DNA from: an uncultured Muribaculaceae bacterium
GTDB lineage: Bacteria > Bacteroidota > Bacteroidia > Bacteroidales > Muribaculaceae
Length of the DNA stretch: 64,000 nucleotides
Assembly (NCBI GenBank): GCA_947628305.1
Contig: CANQZG010000019.1
Coordinates: forward strand, 1-64,000
Direction of reading: 5' to 3'
Under the pieces are notes generated by a model. It ran no database searches. It was given only the letters and a program-made list of their open reading frames with translations, and was not told where the DNA came from. Position numbers and translations under genes: made by a program. This document shows positions 37,731 through 48,148 of this stretch, piece after piece. Position 1 is the first letter of the stretch; the number at the start of each line of letters is the position of its first letter.

Positions 37731-40700
37731 ATGGCAGATATTGACGGCGGCGGATTGTCCTTTACGTCCGACATGGACAATTCCCAACTTGAAGCAGCTA
37801 TTCAAGAAACCTTGCGCCGTGTGCAAGGCTTGTCCGACGGCATGGTTGGTGTCGGTGATACCGTTGACAAGACGGTTGCCGAAATCGGCACGATGCTTGG
37901 AAAAATCGGCGAGGAATGCGAAAAGCAAGAAACGGCGATTTGGAAACTTGAAGATGAATTTGAAGCCCTGAAACAACTTTCATCGAAAGAATGGGAGAAG
38001 AACGGGTGGTCGGAAGAATACAAAGCCTTAAAAGACAAGCAAAAGGCGATTCAAGGCGAAATTGCGACACGCAAGCAGCTTTTGAATGAATTGCGGAATC
38101 AGTCGGATGAACTTGATTCCGCCCGTGATGCCATGCTTGCCGAACAAAAGGCGGTCAATGACAACGCAAAGTCACAAGCATCTTTGCGAACCCGGTTGCG
38201 CGAACTCAAAATGGAAATGGTCGAGTTGGAAGCCGCCGGGCAACGTAATACGGCACGTTATCGGGAAGTGCGGGCAGAAGCCGCCGCCCTGACTGATGCG
38301 TGGGGCGATGCGCAAGCACAAGCCAACGCCCTTGCGAATGATGATGCCGGATTCGCGGGTGTCATGTCAGGTCTTACGGGCTTGACGGGCGGTTTTTCCG
38401 CCGTTGCGGGCATGATGGGGCTTTTCGGTGATGAAAGCGAGGATTTGCAACAACTAATGTTGAAAACGCAGTCGATTATGGCGGTGACAAACGGTTTGAT
38501 GCAAGTTTCCCAAGCCCTGAACAAAGATTCCGCATTCATGCTTTCCACCGTCGGCGCATTGCGTGAATGGTGGAACGGGCTTCTTGAAGTCGGGCGCGAC
38601 ATTCAGGAAGATGACAACGAAGCACTTGCAGAAAACACCGCCGGACAAGTCGAGAACACCGCCGCCACGGGTCTTAATGCCGCAGCTCAACAAGCAAGCA
38701 CAACCGCCGCCCGTGCTGATACCACCGCGACCGGGGCGAACACCGCCGCAACCGGGGCGAACACCGCCGCACAAGGGGCAAACACCGTGGCGACCGGGGC
38801 GCAAGCCGCATCCGCAAAGGCGGGAACGGTTGCAAACATCGGTCTTGCCGGGGCTTTCCGTATGGTCGGCGCGGCGATTAAGTCAATTCCCGTGTTCGGT
38901 TGGATTCTTGCCGGAATTTCCGCCCTTATCGGTCTATATTCACACTTTTCAAGCAAAGCCGCCGAAGCAAAAAAAGCGCAAGAAGAATTTTCCAAATCCC
39001 TTGTTGAAAATTGTTACAAGCCCATCGGCAAGATTGAAGAACTTTCCGCCGCGTGGTCGGCATTGGGCGATAACATCGAAGCAAAGGAAGCATTCATTCG
39101 CAAGAACAAGCAAGCCTTTGATGAATTGGGCATTTCGATTGACGGTGTGACCGCCGCCGAAAATGTCCTTGTCAACAATAAGGAAGCATTCATTCAAGCC
39201 CAAATCGAAAAGGCGAAAGCCCTTGCATATATCGAAATGGGCATGGCAAAGTTGAAAGAAGCCTTGCAGAAGCGCGAGGATGCCGAAAACGTGTCATTGA
39301 ATTGGATTGAAAAAATCTTTTCTTATGGCGGCGCGGGCGCAAAGATGTTGCGCGAAAAACGCACCGAACTGACCAACGAAGCAATCGGGTTGGAATCCGA
39401 AATGCGCACTTATTTTGAAAGGGCGCGTCAAGCCGAAGCATCCGGCACACAAATTCTTGCCGATGCGATGATTGACACCAACGAAGTTGTCGCCGGGTCA
39501 CTTGGCGACCTGAACCAACAAATCGCCGCAAAGCGTGAAGAACTTTTGAAATCCCTTGATGCCGAAACTTACAAAAAGGTGATGGGGGAAATCGACGTAT
39601 TGCAGAAAAAAGCCGATGCAATCACGGGAACGACCACACACCGCACGGGCGGCGGGGGCGGTGGCGGCACAAAGACCGACCCGTTCTTGGAAAAATTGCA
39701 GAAGCGCAAAGCCGAATATCAACGCTTTTTGAAATGGGTAAATTCCGGCGATTCCGTGCTTGTCGCATCCGCCAATCAGGAATTTGCCGGGCTTCTTGAA
39801 CAAGGGGCGACCTACATTGATTATTTGAGGAAGCAACGCGACCAAATCTTGGCGGTCGATGTCGCCGCCCGGACAAAGGAGCAGAACAAGCAGTTGCGCA
39901 CCCTGAATGACCAAATCGCCGAAGAAACGAAACGCACCGTCCTTGAACAATTCAATCAAGAGTTGTCCGAGCAACTGACCAACGCCAAATCGGTGATTGA
40001 AATGCTTAATATCATTGAACGTCGCCGACAAGAACTTGCCAAAGACGGCACGGAAATTGACAACGGCAAATCCGACATCTTGGATGATGCCGAAAAGGAT
40101 GCCCGGAAACAAGCAAAGGAGCAGACCGAAGCATTGCTTGATGAATTTGCGTCTTACACCGACAAACGCCGCGCGATTGAAGAACAATTCAACAAGGACA
40201 TGGAATTGCTTAACCGCGCCCGTGCCGCCGCCACAACTGACGCAGACCGGGCAAGTGTTGATGCCGCCATTGCCAACCGTCGCCGTCAATATGAAAAGGA
40301 CACCGACGGAACGGGTGATGCCGATTATGACAAGTTGGTTGAACAATACACGGGGTATGAGCAGAAACGCGCCGCCATCGCTAAAAAGTACGATGAAGAA
40401 CGCCGCCTTGCCCGTGAACACGGCGACCAAGAAATGCTTGCCCGGATTGCCAATGCCGAACAAGAAGAACTTTCCAAGTTGTCGAATGAGATATTGACCC
40501 AATCAGCCGATTGGCAACTTCTTTTCGGCAATTTAGAGGGCTTGACCACATCCACAATCGAGCGTCTTATTAAAGACATCGAGGCGCAAAAGATTCAGTT
40601 TTCGGGCGACTTCAACCCCGCCGACCTTGCCGCCATCAATGAGCAGCTTGAAAAGGCGCGTGATGAAATCAACAAACGAAACCCGTTCAAGGCGTTGGGC

Positions 40701-42188
40701 AATGCCTTTGAAGAATTGCGCCGTCAAATGTCCGACAACAAGTTATTGTCGAATGACAACGACCCGTTCTTGGCGGAACTCAAAGCCAAAGAAGATGAAT
40801 ACAAACTTTATACGAAGTGGATTCAGTCGGGCAACAAAGACCTTGTGCAAGGGTCGCAAGATGCCTTTGCCGGGCTTCTTGCGCAGGGTGGCACATACCT
40901 TGATTACCTGAAAGGCAAGAAAGCCGAATTGCAAGGCAAAATCGACATGGGCGTTGAAGTCGGAAATTCAATGCAAGTTATCGACGCATTAATTCGCAAG
41001 GTTGAATCCGGCAAGTCGGCGGGCGACCTGATGAAAGATGCGTTGAAAGACGTGTTTTCAAATGTCGGGTCAACATTAAGCCTTGTTTCCGGCACATTCG
41101 ATTCCGTCGTGTCAGGCATGGAAAAGATGGGCGTTGCGATGGATGAAGAAACACAAGCGATTCTTGGCGACATCGGCGGCATCCTTTCGGGCGCGTCGCA
41201 AGCCGCCGAGGGCATTGCGTCCGGCAACCCCCTTGCCGTGATTCAAGGTTCAATCACCCTTTTATCATCCGCATTTGACTTGTTCAATTCCCGCGACCGC
41301 CGCGCCGAAAAATCCATCAAGCGACACAAGGAACAAATTGACATCCTTTCCAATGCTTACAAGCAACTTGAATGGAACATCAACAAGGCGTTGGGCGGTG
41401 AAGTTTACAAGAATCAGCAAGCCGCCATCCGTAATATGCAACAACAACAAGCGCATCTTTACGGCATGATTAACGATGAACGAAGCAAGAAGCATACCGA
41501 TAACGGCAAAATCCGTGAATATCAAGAGCAAATCGCCGAACTTGACCGTTCAATTCAAGATATGCTTGATGATATTGCGAATAACCTTGTGCAGACCACC
41601 GCAAAGGACTTTTCCACGCAGCTTTCCGAAAACCTTGTGGGCGCGTTTGAAAAGGGCGAGGATGCCGCGAAAGCCTTTGAAGATACCGTCAACGAAGTGT
41701 TGAAAAATGCCATCGTGAATCAGTTGAAGAAAAAGTTCCTTGAACAACAACTTCAAGGCGCACTTGACAACCTGACCAATTCGATGGGATATTGGAACGG
41801 CGATGATTTTGTTTTCGACGGGTTGACCGATTCCGAAATTGCCGCTTTCAAAGCAAAGGTTCAAGCCGCCGCCAACAACTTCAATCAGGCGTTGGGCATT
41901 TATTCGGACTTGTTCAAAGACCTTACCAACGAAGAAGATGCCGACACGTCGTTAACCGGGGCGGTCAAAGGCGTTTCCGAAGAAACCGCGTCACTTCTTG
42001 CCGGACAAATGAATGCCGTGCGCATCAATCAACTTGAAATCAAGGACATCTTGCGTCAACAACTTCTTGTCCTGAACACCATTGCCGCGAACACCGCATT
42101 CAACAAGCATCTTGCAAAGATTGACCGAATCATTACAATTCTTGAATCCAACGGCGGCGATTCTTTGAGGTCGCAAGGATTGGCATAA
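37731..42188 (+). CDS. Tail tape measure protein
   Basis: The protein is 1485 aa, mostly coiled coil, the longest gene of the tail operon and directly after the chaperone. It contains a hydrophobic membrane-like region (about 365-405; AAIKSIPVFGWILAGISALIGLY). Just before it lie short near-repeats of TGANTAA type (38.7-38.8 kb). Two copies of a 60-residue module occur (about 648-706, TDPFLEKLQKRKAEYQRFLKW; about 1009-1067, NDPFLAELKAKEDEYKLYTKW). At roughly 0.15 nm per residue the length suggests a tail of about 200 nm (rule-of-thumb inference). Confidence 0.92.
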   Translation: MADIDGGGLSFTSDMDNSQLEAAIQETLRRVQGLSDGMVGVGDTVDKTVAEIGTMLGKIGEECEKQETAIWKLEDEFEALKQLSSKEWEKNGWSEEYKALKDKQKAIQGEIATRKQLLNELRNQSDELDSARDAMLAEQKAVNDNAKSQASLRTRLRELKMEMVELEAAGQRNTARYREVRAEAAALTDAWGDAQAQANALANDDAGFAGVMSGLTGLTGGFSAVAGMMGLFGDESEDLQQLMLKTQSIMAVTNGLMQVSQALNKDSAFMLSTVGALREWWNGLLEVGRDIQEDDNEALAENTAGQVENTAATGLNAAAQQASTTAARADTTATGANTAATGANTAAQGANTVATGAQAASAKAGTVANIGLAGAFRMVGAAIKSIPVFGWILAGISALIGLYSHFSSKAAEAKKAQEEFSKSLVENCYKPIGKIEELSAAWSALGDNIEAKEAFIRKNKQAFDELGISIDGVTAAENVLVNNKEAFIQAQIEKAKALAYIEMGMAKLKEALQKREDAENVSLNWIEKIFSYGGAGAKMLREKRTELTNEAIGLESEMRTYFERARQAEASGTQILADAMIDTNEVVAGSLGDLNQQIAAKREELLKSLDAETYKKVMGEIDVLQKKADAITGTTTHRTGGGGGGGTKTDPFLEKLQKRKAEYQRFLKWVNSGDSVLVASANQEFAGLLEQGATYIDYLRKQRDQILAVDVAARTKEQNKQLRTLNDQIAEETKRTVLEQFNQELSEQLTNAKSVIEMLNIIERRRQELAKDGTEIDNGKSDILDDAEKDARKQAKEQTEALLDEFASYTDKRRAIEEQFNKDMELLNRARAAATTDADRASVDAAIANRRRQYEKDTDGTGDADYDKLVEQYTGYEQKRAAIAKKYDEERRLAREHGDQEMLARIANAEQEELSKLSNEILTQSADWQLLFGNLEGLTTSTIERLIKDIEAQKIQFSGDFNPADLAAINEQLEKARDEINKRNPFKALGNAFEELRRQMSDNKLLSNDNDPFLAELKAKEDEYKLYTKWIQSGNKDLVQGSQDAFAGLLAQGGTYLDYLKGKKAELQGKIDMGVEVGNSMQVIDALIRKVESGKSAGDLMKDALKDVFSNVGSTLSLVSGTFDSVVSGMEKMGVAMDEETQAILGDIGGILSGASQAAEGIASGNPLAVIQGSITLLSSAFDLFNSRDRRAEKSIKRHKEQIDILSNAYKQLEWNINKALGGEVYKNQQAAIRNMQQQQAHLYGMINDERSKKHTDNGKIREYQEQIAELDRSIQDMLDDIANNLVQTTAKDFSTQLSENLVGAFEKGEDAAKAFEDTVNEVLKNAIVNQLKKKFLEQQLQGALDNLTNSMGYWNGDDFVFDGLTDSEIAAFKAKVQAAANNFNQALGIYSDLFKDLTNEEDADTSLTGAVKGVSEETASLLAGQMNAVRINQLEIKDILRQQLLVLNTIAANTAFNKHLAKIDRIITILESNGGDSLRSQGLA

Positions 42189-42209
42189 AATAAAAGCCTG
42201 AAAAAAGAA

Positions 42210-42734
42210 ATGGAAAAAGAACTATCAAAAACCCTTGCCAAAGAAGCAAAGAAAAAAGGCATTTGCAAGGAATGGCACACCGCTTTGATGTCCTTGACCG
42301 ACCGTGAAGCGATGGTCGAAATGTATTTGCGCGGCATTGACTTTTGCTTGCGCAACGACTATCCGACAAACGACTTTATAAAAGCCCATTTCGGGGACAT
42401 CGCGCCCCGGATGGGTGTGTTTGTCGATTGTGAAATCAGCGTCGAAAATAGCCCCAAATGCGTGTGTCTTGGGGCAACTTTCGGCATCATCAAGACCGAC
42501 AATTTCAACGTCACCGAAATTTTCGCCAAACATCACACCGAATTGACCGTGGTTGCCGCCGACAATGCCTTTGTGATGATTGACGTGTTCGATGATTCGG
42601 TTGTCAACATCCATGCGCACGACCGGGCAAAAGTGTGTGTGAACAAATATGGCGACGGCGGGCGCGTCAACATCGTTGTCGAGGAAGCCGAAGCACAAGT
42701 GAAAATCCGGGTGAAAAACTCAAAAACTTATTAA
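42210..42734 (+). CDS. Tail-region hypothetical protein (174 aa)
   Basis: A helical N-terminus (KTLAKEAKKKGICKEWHTALMSLTDREAMVEMYLRGIDFCLRNDYP) is followed by a beta-helix-like repetitive part (CVCLGATFGIIKTDNFNVTEIFAKHHTELTVVAADNAFVMIDVFDDS). This type is common after the tape measure in Bacteroides phages. Its role is unknown. Confidence 0.68.
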   Translation: MEKELSKTLAKEAKKKGICKEWHTALMSLTDREAMVEMYLRGIDFCLRNDYPTNDFIKAHFGDIAPRMGVFVDCEISVENSPKCVCLGATFGIIKTDNFNVTEIFAKHHTELTVVAADNAFVMIDVFDDSVVNIHAHDRAKVCVNKYGDGGRVNIVVEEAEAQVKIRVKNSKTY

Positions 42735-42737
42735 GGA

Positions 42738-43943
42738 ATGAACACCGAAAACAGCATCTTTACAATGCCCTTTGATGAAAGCGACGGAGCGTTGACCGCT
42801 TACGACTATTCACCGAACCGTGCCGACGGCGTGGTTAACGGGGCGCACTTTGTCGCCGGGAAGAATGGCAACGCCATTTCCTTTTCCGGGAACGACACTT
42901 GCGAGGTGTCGAAAAGCATCTTGCCGAACATGGGTGTCGATTTCACGATTCTTGCGTGGGTTCAGCCCGGCAAAAAAGAAACGGGGTCGCCGTCGAAACT
43001 GATATGGCTTATCAACTTTGATGGGCTTGAAAACTTCATCGAATTTTCGTTTGAAGCAACGCCGGGGTCGTGGTATTCCGTCGCCCTTGTCAAGCACGGC
43101 ACGGTTTACGACTTTTATGTGAACTCCACACTTATCAAGTCAGTAAACAAAGCCGGAACACCCACGGGCATTTCCCTGAATCAAGACACCTATTCCGGCG
43201 AATATGGCTTTGGACTTCTTGATGATGTCAAGATTTTCAACGTCGCCTTGTCGCAAACCGACTTGATGGATGAAGTCGCCAACAACAAAGAAATCGCATA
43301 TCTTGTTGACGGCATCGACTTCAAGACATGGGGTGTTTTCGTGTCAGGGTCGGACGGCATCTTGAACCGCCCGAAACTCAAAAACCCGGCATCAATATCG
43401 TGGGATAATTACCACGGTGAATCGGTTGACCTGATGCACAAGTTTTATGAACCCCGCGAAATCACCTTGTCGTGCTTCAAAAAGGCTTCATCGAAGATTG
43501 ACTTCATCACCGAACTTGCCGCATTTGAACGCCAATTCGACAAGAACGGCACACAACGTCTTGTCATTGACGTTCACCCGGTCAAGCCCCTTATTTACGA
43601 AGTATATTGCAAGGACGCAATCGAAATCACCAAAGAATGGAACGACAATCTTATGGTCGGCACATTCAAGTTGAAGTTGATTGAACCCGAACCCGTCAAG
43701 CGCGTGTTGAAGCACATCCGCGTTGGCGACGCGACAAAGACTTGCACCATCAAACTTTCCACCCGCAAATATGTGAACATCTATTGGGGCGACGGCACGG
43801 TTGATTATGACGTGTTCGGAACTGACAAGGTGATTTCACATGATTACCAAGTCAACGGCGATTATTTCCCCGTTGTGACGGGTTGCATCGACGAAATCAC
43901 CAAATTTGAAACCAACGCCATTGTCGTATGGGAGAAAATTTAA
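42738..43943 (+). CDS. Tail protein with LamG-like carbohydrate-binding domain
   Basis: The protein is 401 aa. The N-terminal 190 residues form a LamG/concanavalin-like jelly roll (FDESDGALTAYDYSPNRADGVVNGAHFVAGKNGNAISFSGNDTCEVSKSI; FTILAWVQPGKK; ISLNQDTYSGEYGFGLLDDVKIFNVALSQTDLMDE). The C-terminal half resembles distal tail proteins (YEPREITLSCFKKASSKIDFITELAAFERQF). It likely sits at the tail tip and binds surface glycans. Overlaps the next gene by 16 bp. Confidence 0.8.
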   Translation: MNTENSIFTMPFDESDGALTAYDYSPNRADGVVNGAHFVAGKNGNAISFSGNDTCEVSKSILPNMGVDFTILAWVQPGKKETGSPSKLIWLINFDGLENFIEFSFEATPGSWYSVALVKHGTVYDFYVNSTLIKSVNKAGTPTGISLNQDTYSGEYGFGLLDDVKIFNVALSQTDLMDEVANNKEIAYLVDGIDFKTWGVFVSGSDGILNRPKLKNPASISWDNYHGESVDLMHKFYEPREITLSCFKKASSKIDFITELAAFERQFDKNGTQRLVIDVHPVKPLIYEVYCKDAIEITKEWNDNLMVGTFKLKLIEPEPVKRVLKHIRVGDATKTCTIKLSTRKYVNIYWGDGTVDYDVFGTDKVISHDYQVNGDYFPVVTGCIDEITKFETNAIVVWEKI

Positions 43944-46900
43944 TTATCACAAAATCCAACGGAAACCGTGTGCCGCTTCAATCGCGGCGCACGGCAACCG
44001 CCGTCACATCCGCCCGGCAGAATTGGACGTTGAACGGCGATGATACGGTTGACATCACCGTTGAATCACCGTTTCCCCAAGTCTATGACATCGGCGACAA
44101 GATAAGCATTTTCGGGCGTGATTACACCCTTAACCGCTTGCCCAAACCAAAGAAAACCGGGATGCACGAATTTCAATATTCGTTGCAGTTCGAGGGGGTG
44201 CAATACGACCTTTTGCGGGCGACCTATGACGTGACCATCGACACGACCAACAACGCCTTGCAAGACGTTCAGGGCGATTCCCTGACGGGCGATTTGCGCC
44301 GTTTCCTGACGGTGCTTATTGCCAACGCAAACCGTGTGTTCCCCGGCAAATGGCGGTTGGGGTCATGTCCCGACACCGCAAGCGATGTCACCTTGACTTT
44401 CGGCGAATCCGATAATTGCCTTTCGGTGCTTCAATCCCTGATGGGCAAATTCGATGAATCCCTTTTCTTCGACATCGCCATTGTCGGCGGGGTCTATGTC
44501 CTGAATGTCCTTTCAGGAAGTCGGACATTGCCTTTCACGCTTGAATTTGGCAAGAACAAAGGTCTTTATGCGTTGAGCCGCGACAATGTTTCATCCTCAA
44601 ACATCGTGACCCGCCTTAAAGTCTATGGCAGCGCGTCAAACATTACGTCGAAATATCGCGCCGACCGCCTTTGCTTGCCTGACAAGACAAAGGGGCAATC
44701 TTACATCGAGAAGCCCGAAGCGGTGGCAAAGTATGGTGTTTTTGAGGGGCGCAAGCACTTCGACAACATCAAGCCGACGTTCACGGGTCATGTTCAGGCG
44801 GTCGGGGATTCAGTCTTTGAATTTATCGACCCGTCAATTTCGTTTGACCTGAACGCGAAAGATGCCAACGGCACGATTTATTTGCTTGATGGTGTCGCCG
44901 CAAAGGTTCATTTCAATTCGGGCAACCTTGCCGGATATGAATTTGAAATTGCCAAATATGACCATGCGACGCACAAAATCACCTTGCGCAAGTTCACCGA
45001 TGACCGGGGCGATGTGTTCCCGTCCGAATCAAATGCGGCATTTCAATTCAAAGGCGCGGACGGTTCGATTCCCGGCGATGAATACAAGATTTTGGACATC
45101 ACTTTGCCCCCCGAACTGATAAGCAAGGCGGAAGCCGAACTTTTGGAAGCCGGGGAAAAGTATTATTCCCAAAATTCGCAACCCAAAGTTCAATATTCGG
45201 TCAGCGTCACAAAGGCTTACATCGAAAAGAACTTTGCGACCGATTCCGGCATTGTCAATGTGTTTGTTCCGGGTGATTATGTGCCGATTAAAGACCCTGA
45301 CATTGACGTGGACAAGGCAATTCGCATCAAGTCAATCGCCCGCAATGTGCTTGACCCTTACGAATACAACTTGACCATTTCCGACACGGTGACATCCAAC
45401 ATCACCACCCGTGTTATTTCCGACCTGATAGACATTGACAAGGTTTTGGAAATAAACAACCTGAAAGACCCCGCGCGCGCCCGCGCAAATTGGCGGTCAA
45501 GTCGTGAAGTGCTTGACATGGTGTTTGACCCGGAGGGGGATTATTACACCGACAAAATCAAGCCAAATTCGATTGATACGCTTGCACTTTCCGTCGGCGC
45601 GAAATCAATGCAATTCGGGTTGACAAACACCGTGTTTGAACCGAACTTTCAGGGCAACCCGCGATTGTTCCGATGGAAAGGCGGTGTGCTAACCCATTAC
45701 ACAATCAATGAGGAATCGGCGGTGTCTTGGATTCTTGGCGATGGGCAACAAACCCTTTCGCCGGACAATCAGGCATTTTATATTTACGCCCGTTGCAACA
45801 AGTCAGGTCAAGACGGTTCAATTCAAATAACACGGGAGCAACACAAGGTTGATGAAGATGCGAATTATTATTGGTTTTGGATTGGCGTTGTCAATTCGGT
45901 TGACCCTGACATCAAGGCACGTTCCGTCGCCCTGACTTATGGGTTCACCATGATAAACGGGCGATTCATCAAGACCGGGCGCATCGAATCCGCCGACGGT
46001 GAAACCTACTTCGATTTGGACAACGGAGAAATCGGCGGGCGCATCGTGTTCAACTCAAACGGCGGTGAAAAGACCCTTGAAGAATTGGGCAAAGAAGCCC
46101 TTGAAAGCAAGGATTTCATCAACAACACCCTGCCGGGGCTTCTTTCAGGACTTCAAGCGCAGCTTGACGGCGTGATTGAACAATGGTTCTATGGTGTTGA
46201 CCCGACCCCGGACAGCAACGCGCCGTTGAATGCCGCTAATGAACCCGCGAAAGGTTGGGTTGATGCAGACGCGGAAAGCGGCGGCACAACTGAACGCGAA
46301 AAGCACTTGGGCGACTTGTATTATAACACCGAAACGGGCAAGGTGTGGCGATATGTCAAAGGCAAGGTTCGCCCCCGCCCCGGCGCGGCGTTGTCAACGT
46401 CCGATTATTACTATTGGCGCGAGTTGGAAGATACGGAATTGGCGCAAGCCTTGTCATTGGCGCAAGATGCCCTTGATGCGGCAAACTCCAAAGCCCGCAT
46501 TTTCACGTCAACGCCTTATCCCCCTTATTCAGTCGGCGACCTTTGGGTTCAGGGCGCAAGCGGTGACATTTTCCGATGCAAGACCGCCCGTGATTCGGGT
46601 TCTTTCACGTCAAGCGATTGGGAAAAGGCTTCAAAATACACCGATGATTCCGCGTTGAATAATTTTATCAATGGGAATTATAACAACACCATCAACAACC
46701 TTGTGAATCAAATCGACGGCAAGGTTGAAACGTGGTTTCAGGTGTCCGACCCGTCGGCATTGTGGACAACCGATGCGATAAGAGAAAAGCACATCGGCGA
46801 TATGTGGTATAACTCCAACACAAAGTTGTTGAAGTGTTATCGCAAATATACGGCGGTGTTCGGCAATCAAACAAATTATTTTTTTAATTGGCAGACCATC

Positions 46901-48085
46901 GAGGACGCAACCGCCGTGGCAGCTTATGAAGCCGCGTCGAAAGCACAAGACACCGCCGACGGCAAACGTCAAGTTTTCGTTTCGACACCTTACCCGCCTT
47001 ATGACATCGGCGACCTTTGGGTGGACGGAAAGGAATTGCGCCGTTGCATCACCGCAAAAGCATCCGGGCAATCATACAACGCCAACGATTGGGTCATTGC
47101 CGTGTATTACGACAACACAAAGACCACCATTGACGGCGGCATTGTCACGTCCGGCACGATTCAGGTTGCGGGCGACAACAAAAGCATCCTTGCGGGCATC
47201 ACCGGGCAAGGAACGGCGGCAACGTCGATTCGCTTTTGGGCGGGCGCATCCTTTGAGAACCGTGCAACCGCGCCGTTCCGTGTAATGCAAGACGGTTCGG
47301 TTGTTATGACCAAAGCAACGGTCGAGGGCGTAATAAAAGCCCTTTCCGGCACGATTGGTTCGGGTTCAACACCGTTGCAGATTACGGCAAACGGTTTGTC
47401 GTATGGTGACGTGTCAAATTGGGCATTAAAAACGGGGTCGAAAATGTTGATTTCCCCGGAATCCATAAGGATTCAAACCCAAAACACAAGTCAAGGCAAT
47501 GCCGCGCAACATCCCTTTGGTCGTGTGTCTTTCGGTCATTATGCCAATATCAATTCATCATATCAGTTCGGCACACTTGGACACATTTATAAATACGACG
47601 TTTTGACATCGTATGAACAATGTTTGCAACCCGCATTCCTGATTGAAACTTACACTCAACTTGGCGGCGGCGTTGCCTTGAAAACAAATGGTGCAATCGT
47701 GGCGCAAGGTACGATTGCAGAGATTGGCAATTATATTGAAACGGATTCTTCAACGCTTACCATTATAAGCCTAACCCCTTTCAACGGGTCGGTTTTTATT
47801 GTGAAGAATGCCGTTGCCAATAAACTTGCGCAATTACCAAGTGTTCAAACTATACGCTATTTGTTGGGGGTTCGTGGTGGAACTCCATTCACCGCAAAAT
47901 TGCGCATCTTGTCAATAAGGGGAAACGCAAACATCGCATTGCAGACACCTATTGATGGAACACCGCTTTACAATGGAAGAAGTGCCGTATCGGGAACATA
48001 CACAATCGGGGGTGATACCACCCACGAAATAACATTGATTCACGATGGGCGCAATTCATATTGGAAGATTAAGAATGTAACATAA
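43928..48085 (+). CDS. Large tail-tip/baseplate protein with tandem carbohydrate-binding-like repeats
   Basis: The protein is 1385 aa. The N-terminal 500 residues match tail-hub/endopeptidase-type proteins (VYDIGDKISIFGRDYTLNRLPKPKKTGMHEFQYSLQFEGVQYDLLRA). The middle has two copies of a roughly 110-residue unit (about 789-905 and 950-1060), each with a GD(L/M)(Y/W)YN motif followed by STPYPPYxxGDLW and a short Cys-containing strand, a pattern like chitin-binding modules. The end is beta-rich, possibly a fibre domain. It should contact the host surface. A terminator follows. Confidence 0.82.
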   Translation: MGENLIITKSNGNRVPLQSRRTATAVTSARQNWTLNGDDTVDITVESPFPQVYDIGDKISIFGRDYTLNRLPKPKKTGMHEFQYSLQFEGVQYDLLRATYDVTIDTTNNALQDVQGDSLTGDLRRFLTVLIANANRVFPGKWRLGSCPDTASDVTLTFGESDNCLSVLQSLMGKFDESLFFDIAIVGGVYVLNVLSGSRTLPFTLEFGKNKGLYALSRDNVSSSNIVTRLKVYGSASNITSKYRADRLCLPDKTKGQSYIEKPEAVAKYGVFEGRKHFDNIKPTFTGHVQAVGDSVFEFIDPSISFDLNAKDANGTIYLLDGVAAKVHFNSGNLAGYEFEIAKYDHATHKITLRKFTDDRGDVFPSESNAAFQFKGADGSIPGDEYKILDITLPPELISKAEAELLEAGEKYYSQNSQPKVQYSVSVTKAYIEKNFATDSGIVNVFVPGDYVPIKDPDIDVDKAIRIKSIARNVLDPYEYNLTISDTVTSNITTRVISDLIDIDKVLEINNLKDPARARANWRSSREVLDMVFDPEGDYYTDKIKPNSIDTLALSVGAKSMQFGLTNTVFEPNFQGNPRLFRWKGGVLTHYTINEESAVSWILGDGQQTLSPDNQAFYIYARCNKSGQDGSIQITREQHKVDEDANYYWFWIGVVNSVDPDIKARSVALTYGFTMINGRFIKTGRIESADGETYFDLDNGEIGGRIVFNSNGGEKTLEELGKEALESKDFINNTLPGLLSGLQAQLDGVIEQWFYGVDPTPDSNAPLNAANEPAKGWVDADAESGGTTEREKHLGDLYYNTETGKVWRYVKGKVRPRPGAALSTSDYYYWRELEDTELAQALSLAQDALDAANSKARIFTSTPYPPYSVGDLWVQGASGDIFRCKTARDSGSFTSSDWEKASKYTDDSALNNFINGNYNNTINNLVNQIDGKVETWFQVSDPSALWTTDAIREKHIGDMWYNSNTKLLKCYRKYTAVFGNQTNYFFNWQTIEDATAVAAYEAASKAQDTADGKRQVFVSTPYPPYDIGDLWVDGKELRRCITAKASGQSYNANDWVIAVYYDNTKTTIDGGIVTSGTIQVAGDNKSILAGITGQGTAATSIRFWAGASFENRATAPFRVMQDGSVVMTKATVEGVIKALSGTIGSGSTPLQITANGLSYGDVSNWALKTGSKMLISPESIRIQTQNTSQGNAAQHPFGRVSFGHYANINSSYQFGTLGHIYKYDVLTSYEQCLQPAFLIETYTQLGGGVALKTNGAIVAQGTIAEIGNYIETDSSTLTIISLTPFNGSVFIVKNAVANKLAQLPSVQTIRYLLGVRGGTPFTAKLRILSIRGNANIALQTPIDGTPLYNGRSAVSGTYTIGGDTTHEITLIHDGRNSYWKIKNVT

Positions 48086-48096
48086 CCGGGTAATGG

Positions 48097-48127
48097 CTTG
48101 TCAGGCGACCGGGTAATGCCTGACAAG
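48097..48127 (+). terminator. Terminator after the tail-tip gene
   Basis: CTTGTCAGGC and GCCTGACAAG form a perfect 10-bp stem across an 11-nt loop, followed by TTATGCTTTATTT. It isolates the tail operon from the DGR/fibre unit, which has its own promoter. Confidence 0.65.
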
Positions 48128-48148
48128 TTATGCTTTATTTATTCAACC

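Noticed and set aside
38700-38820. Short GC-rich direct repeats considered as a CRISPR array
   Set aside because: The units are contiguous, in frame, and encode TGANTAA-type residues of the tape measure; no spacers.
39498-40502. 334-aa minus-strand ORF
   Set aside because: Antisense shadow of the tape measure coiled coil; composition (Phe/Gly/Leu rich) is the mirror of Glu/Lys-rich coding.
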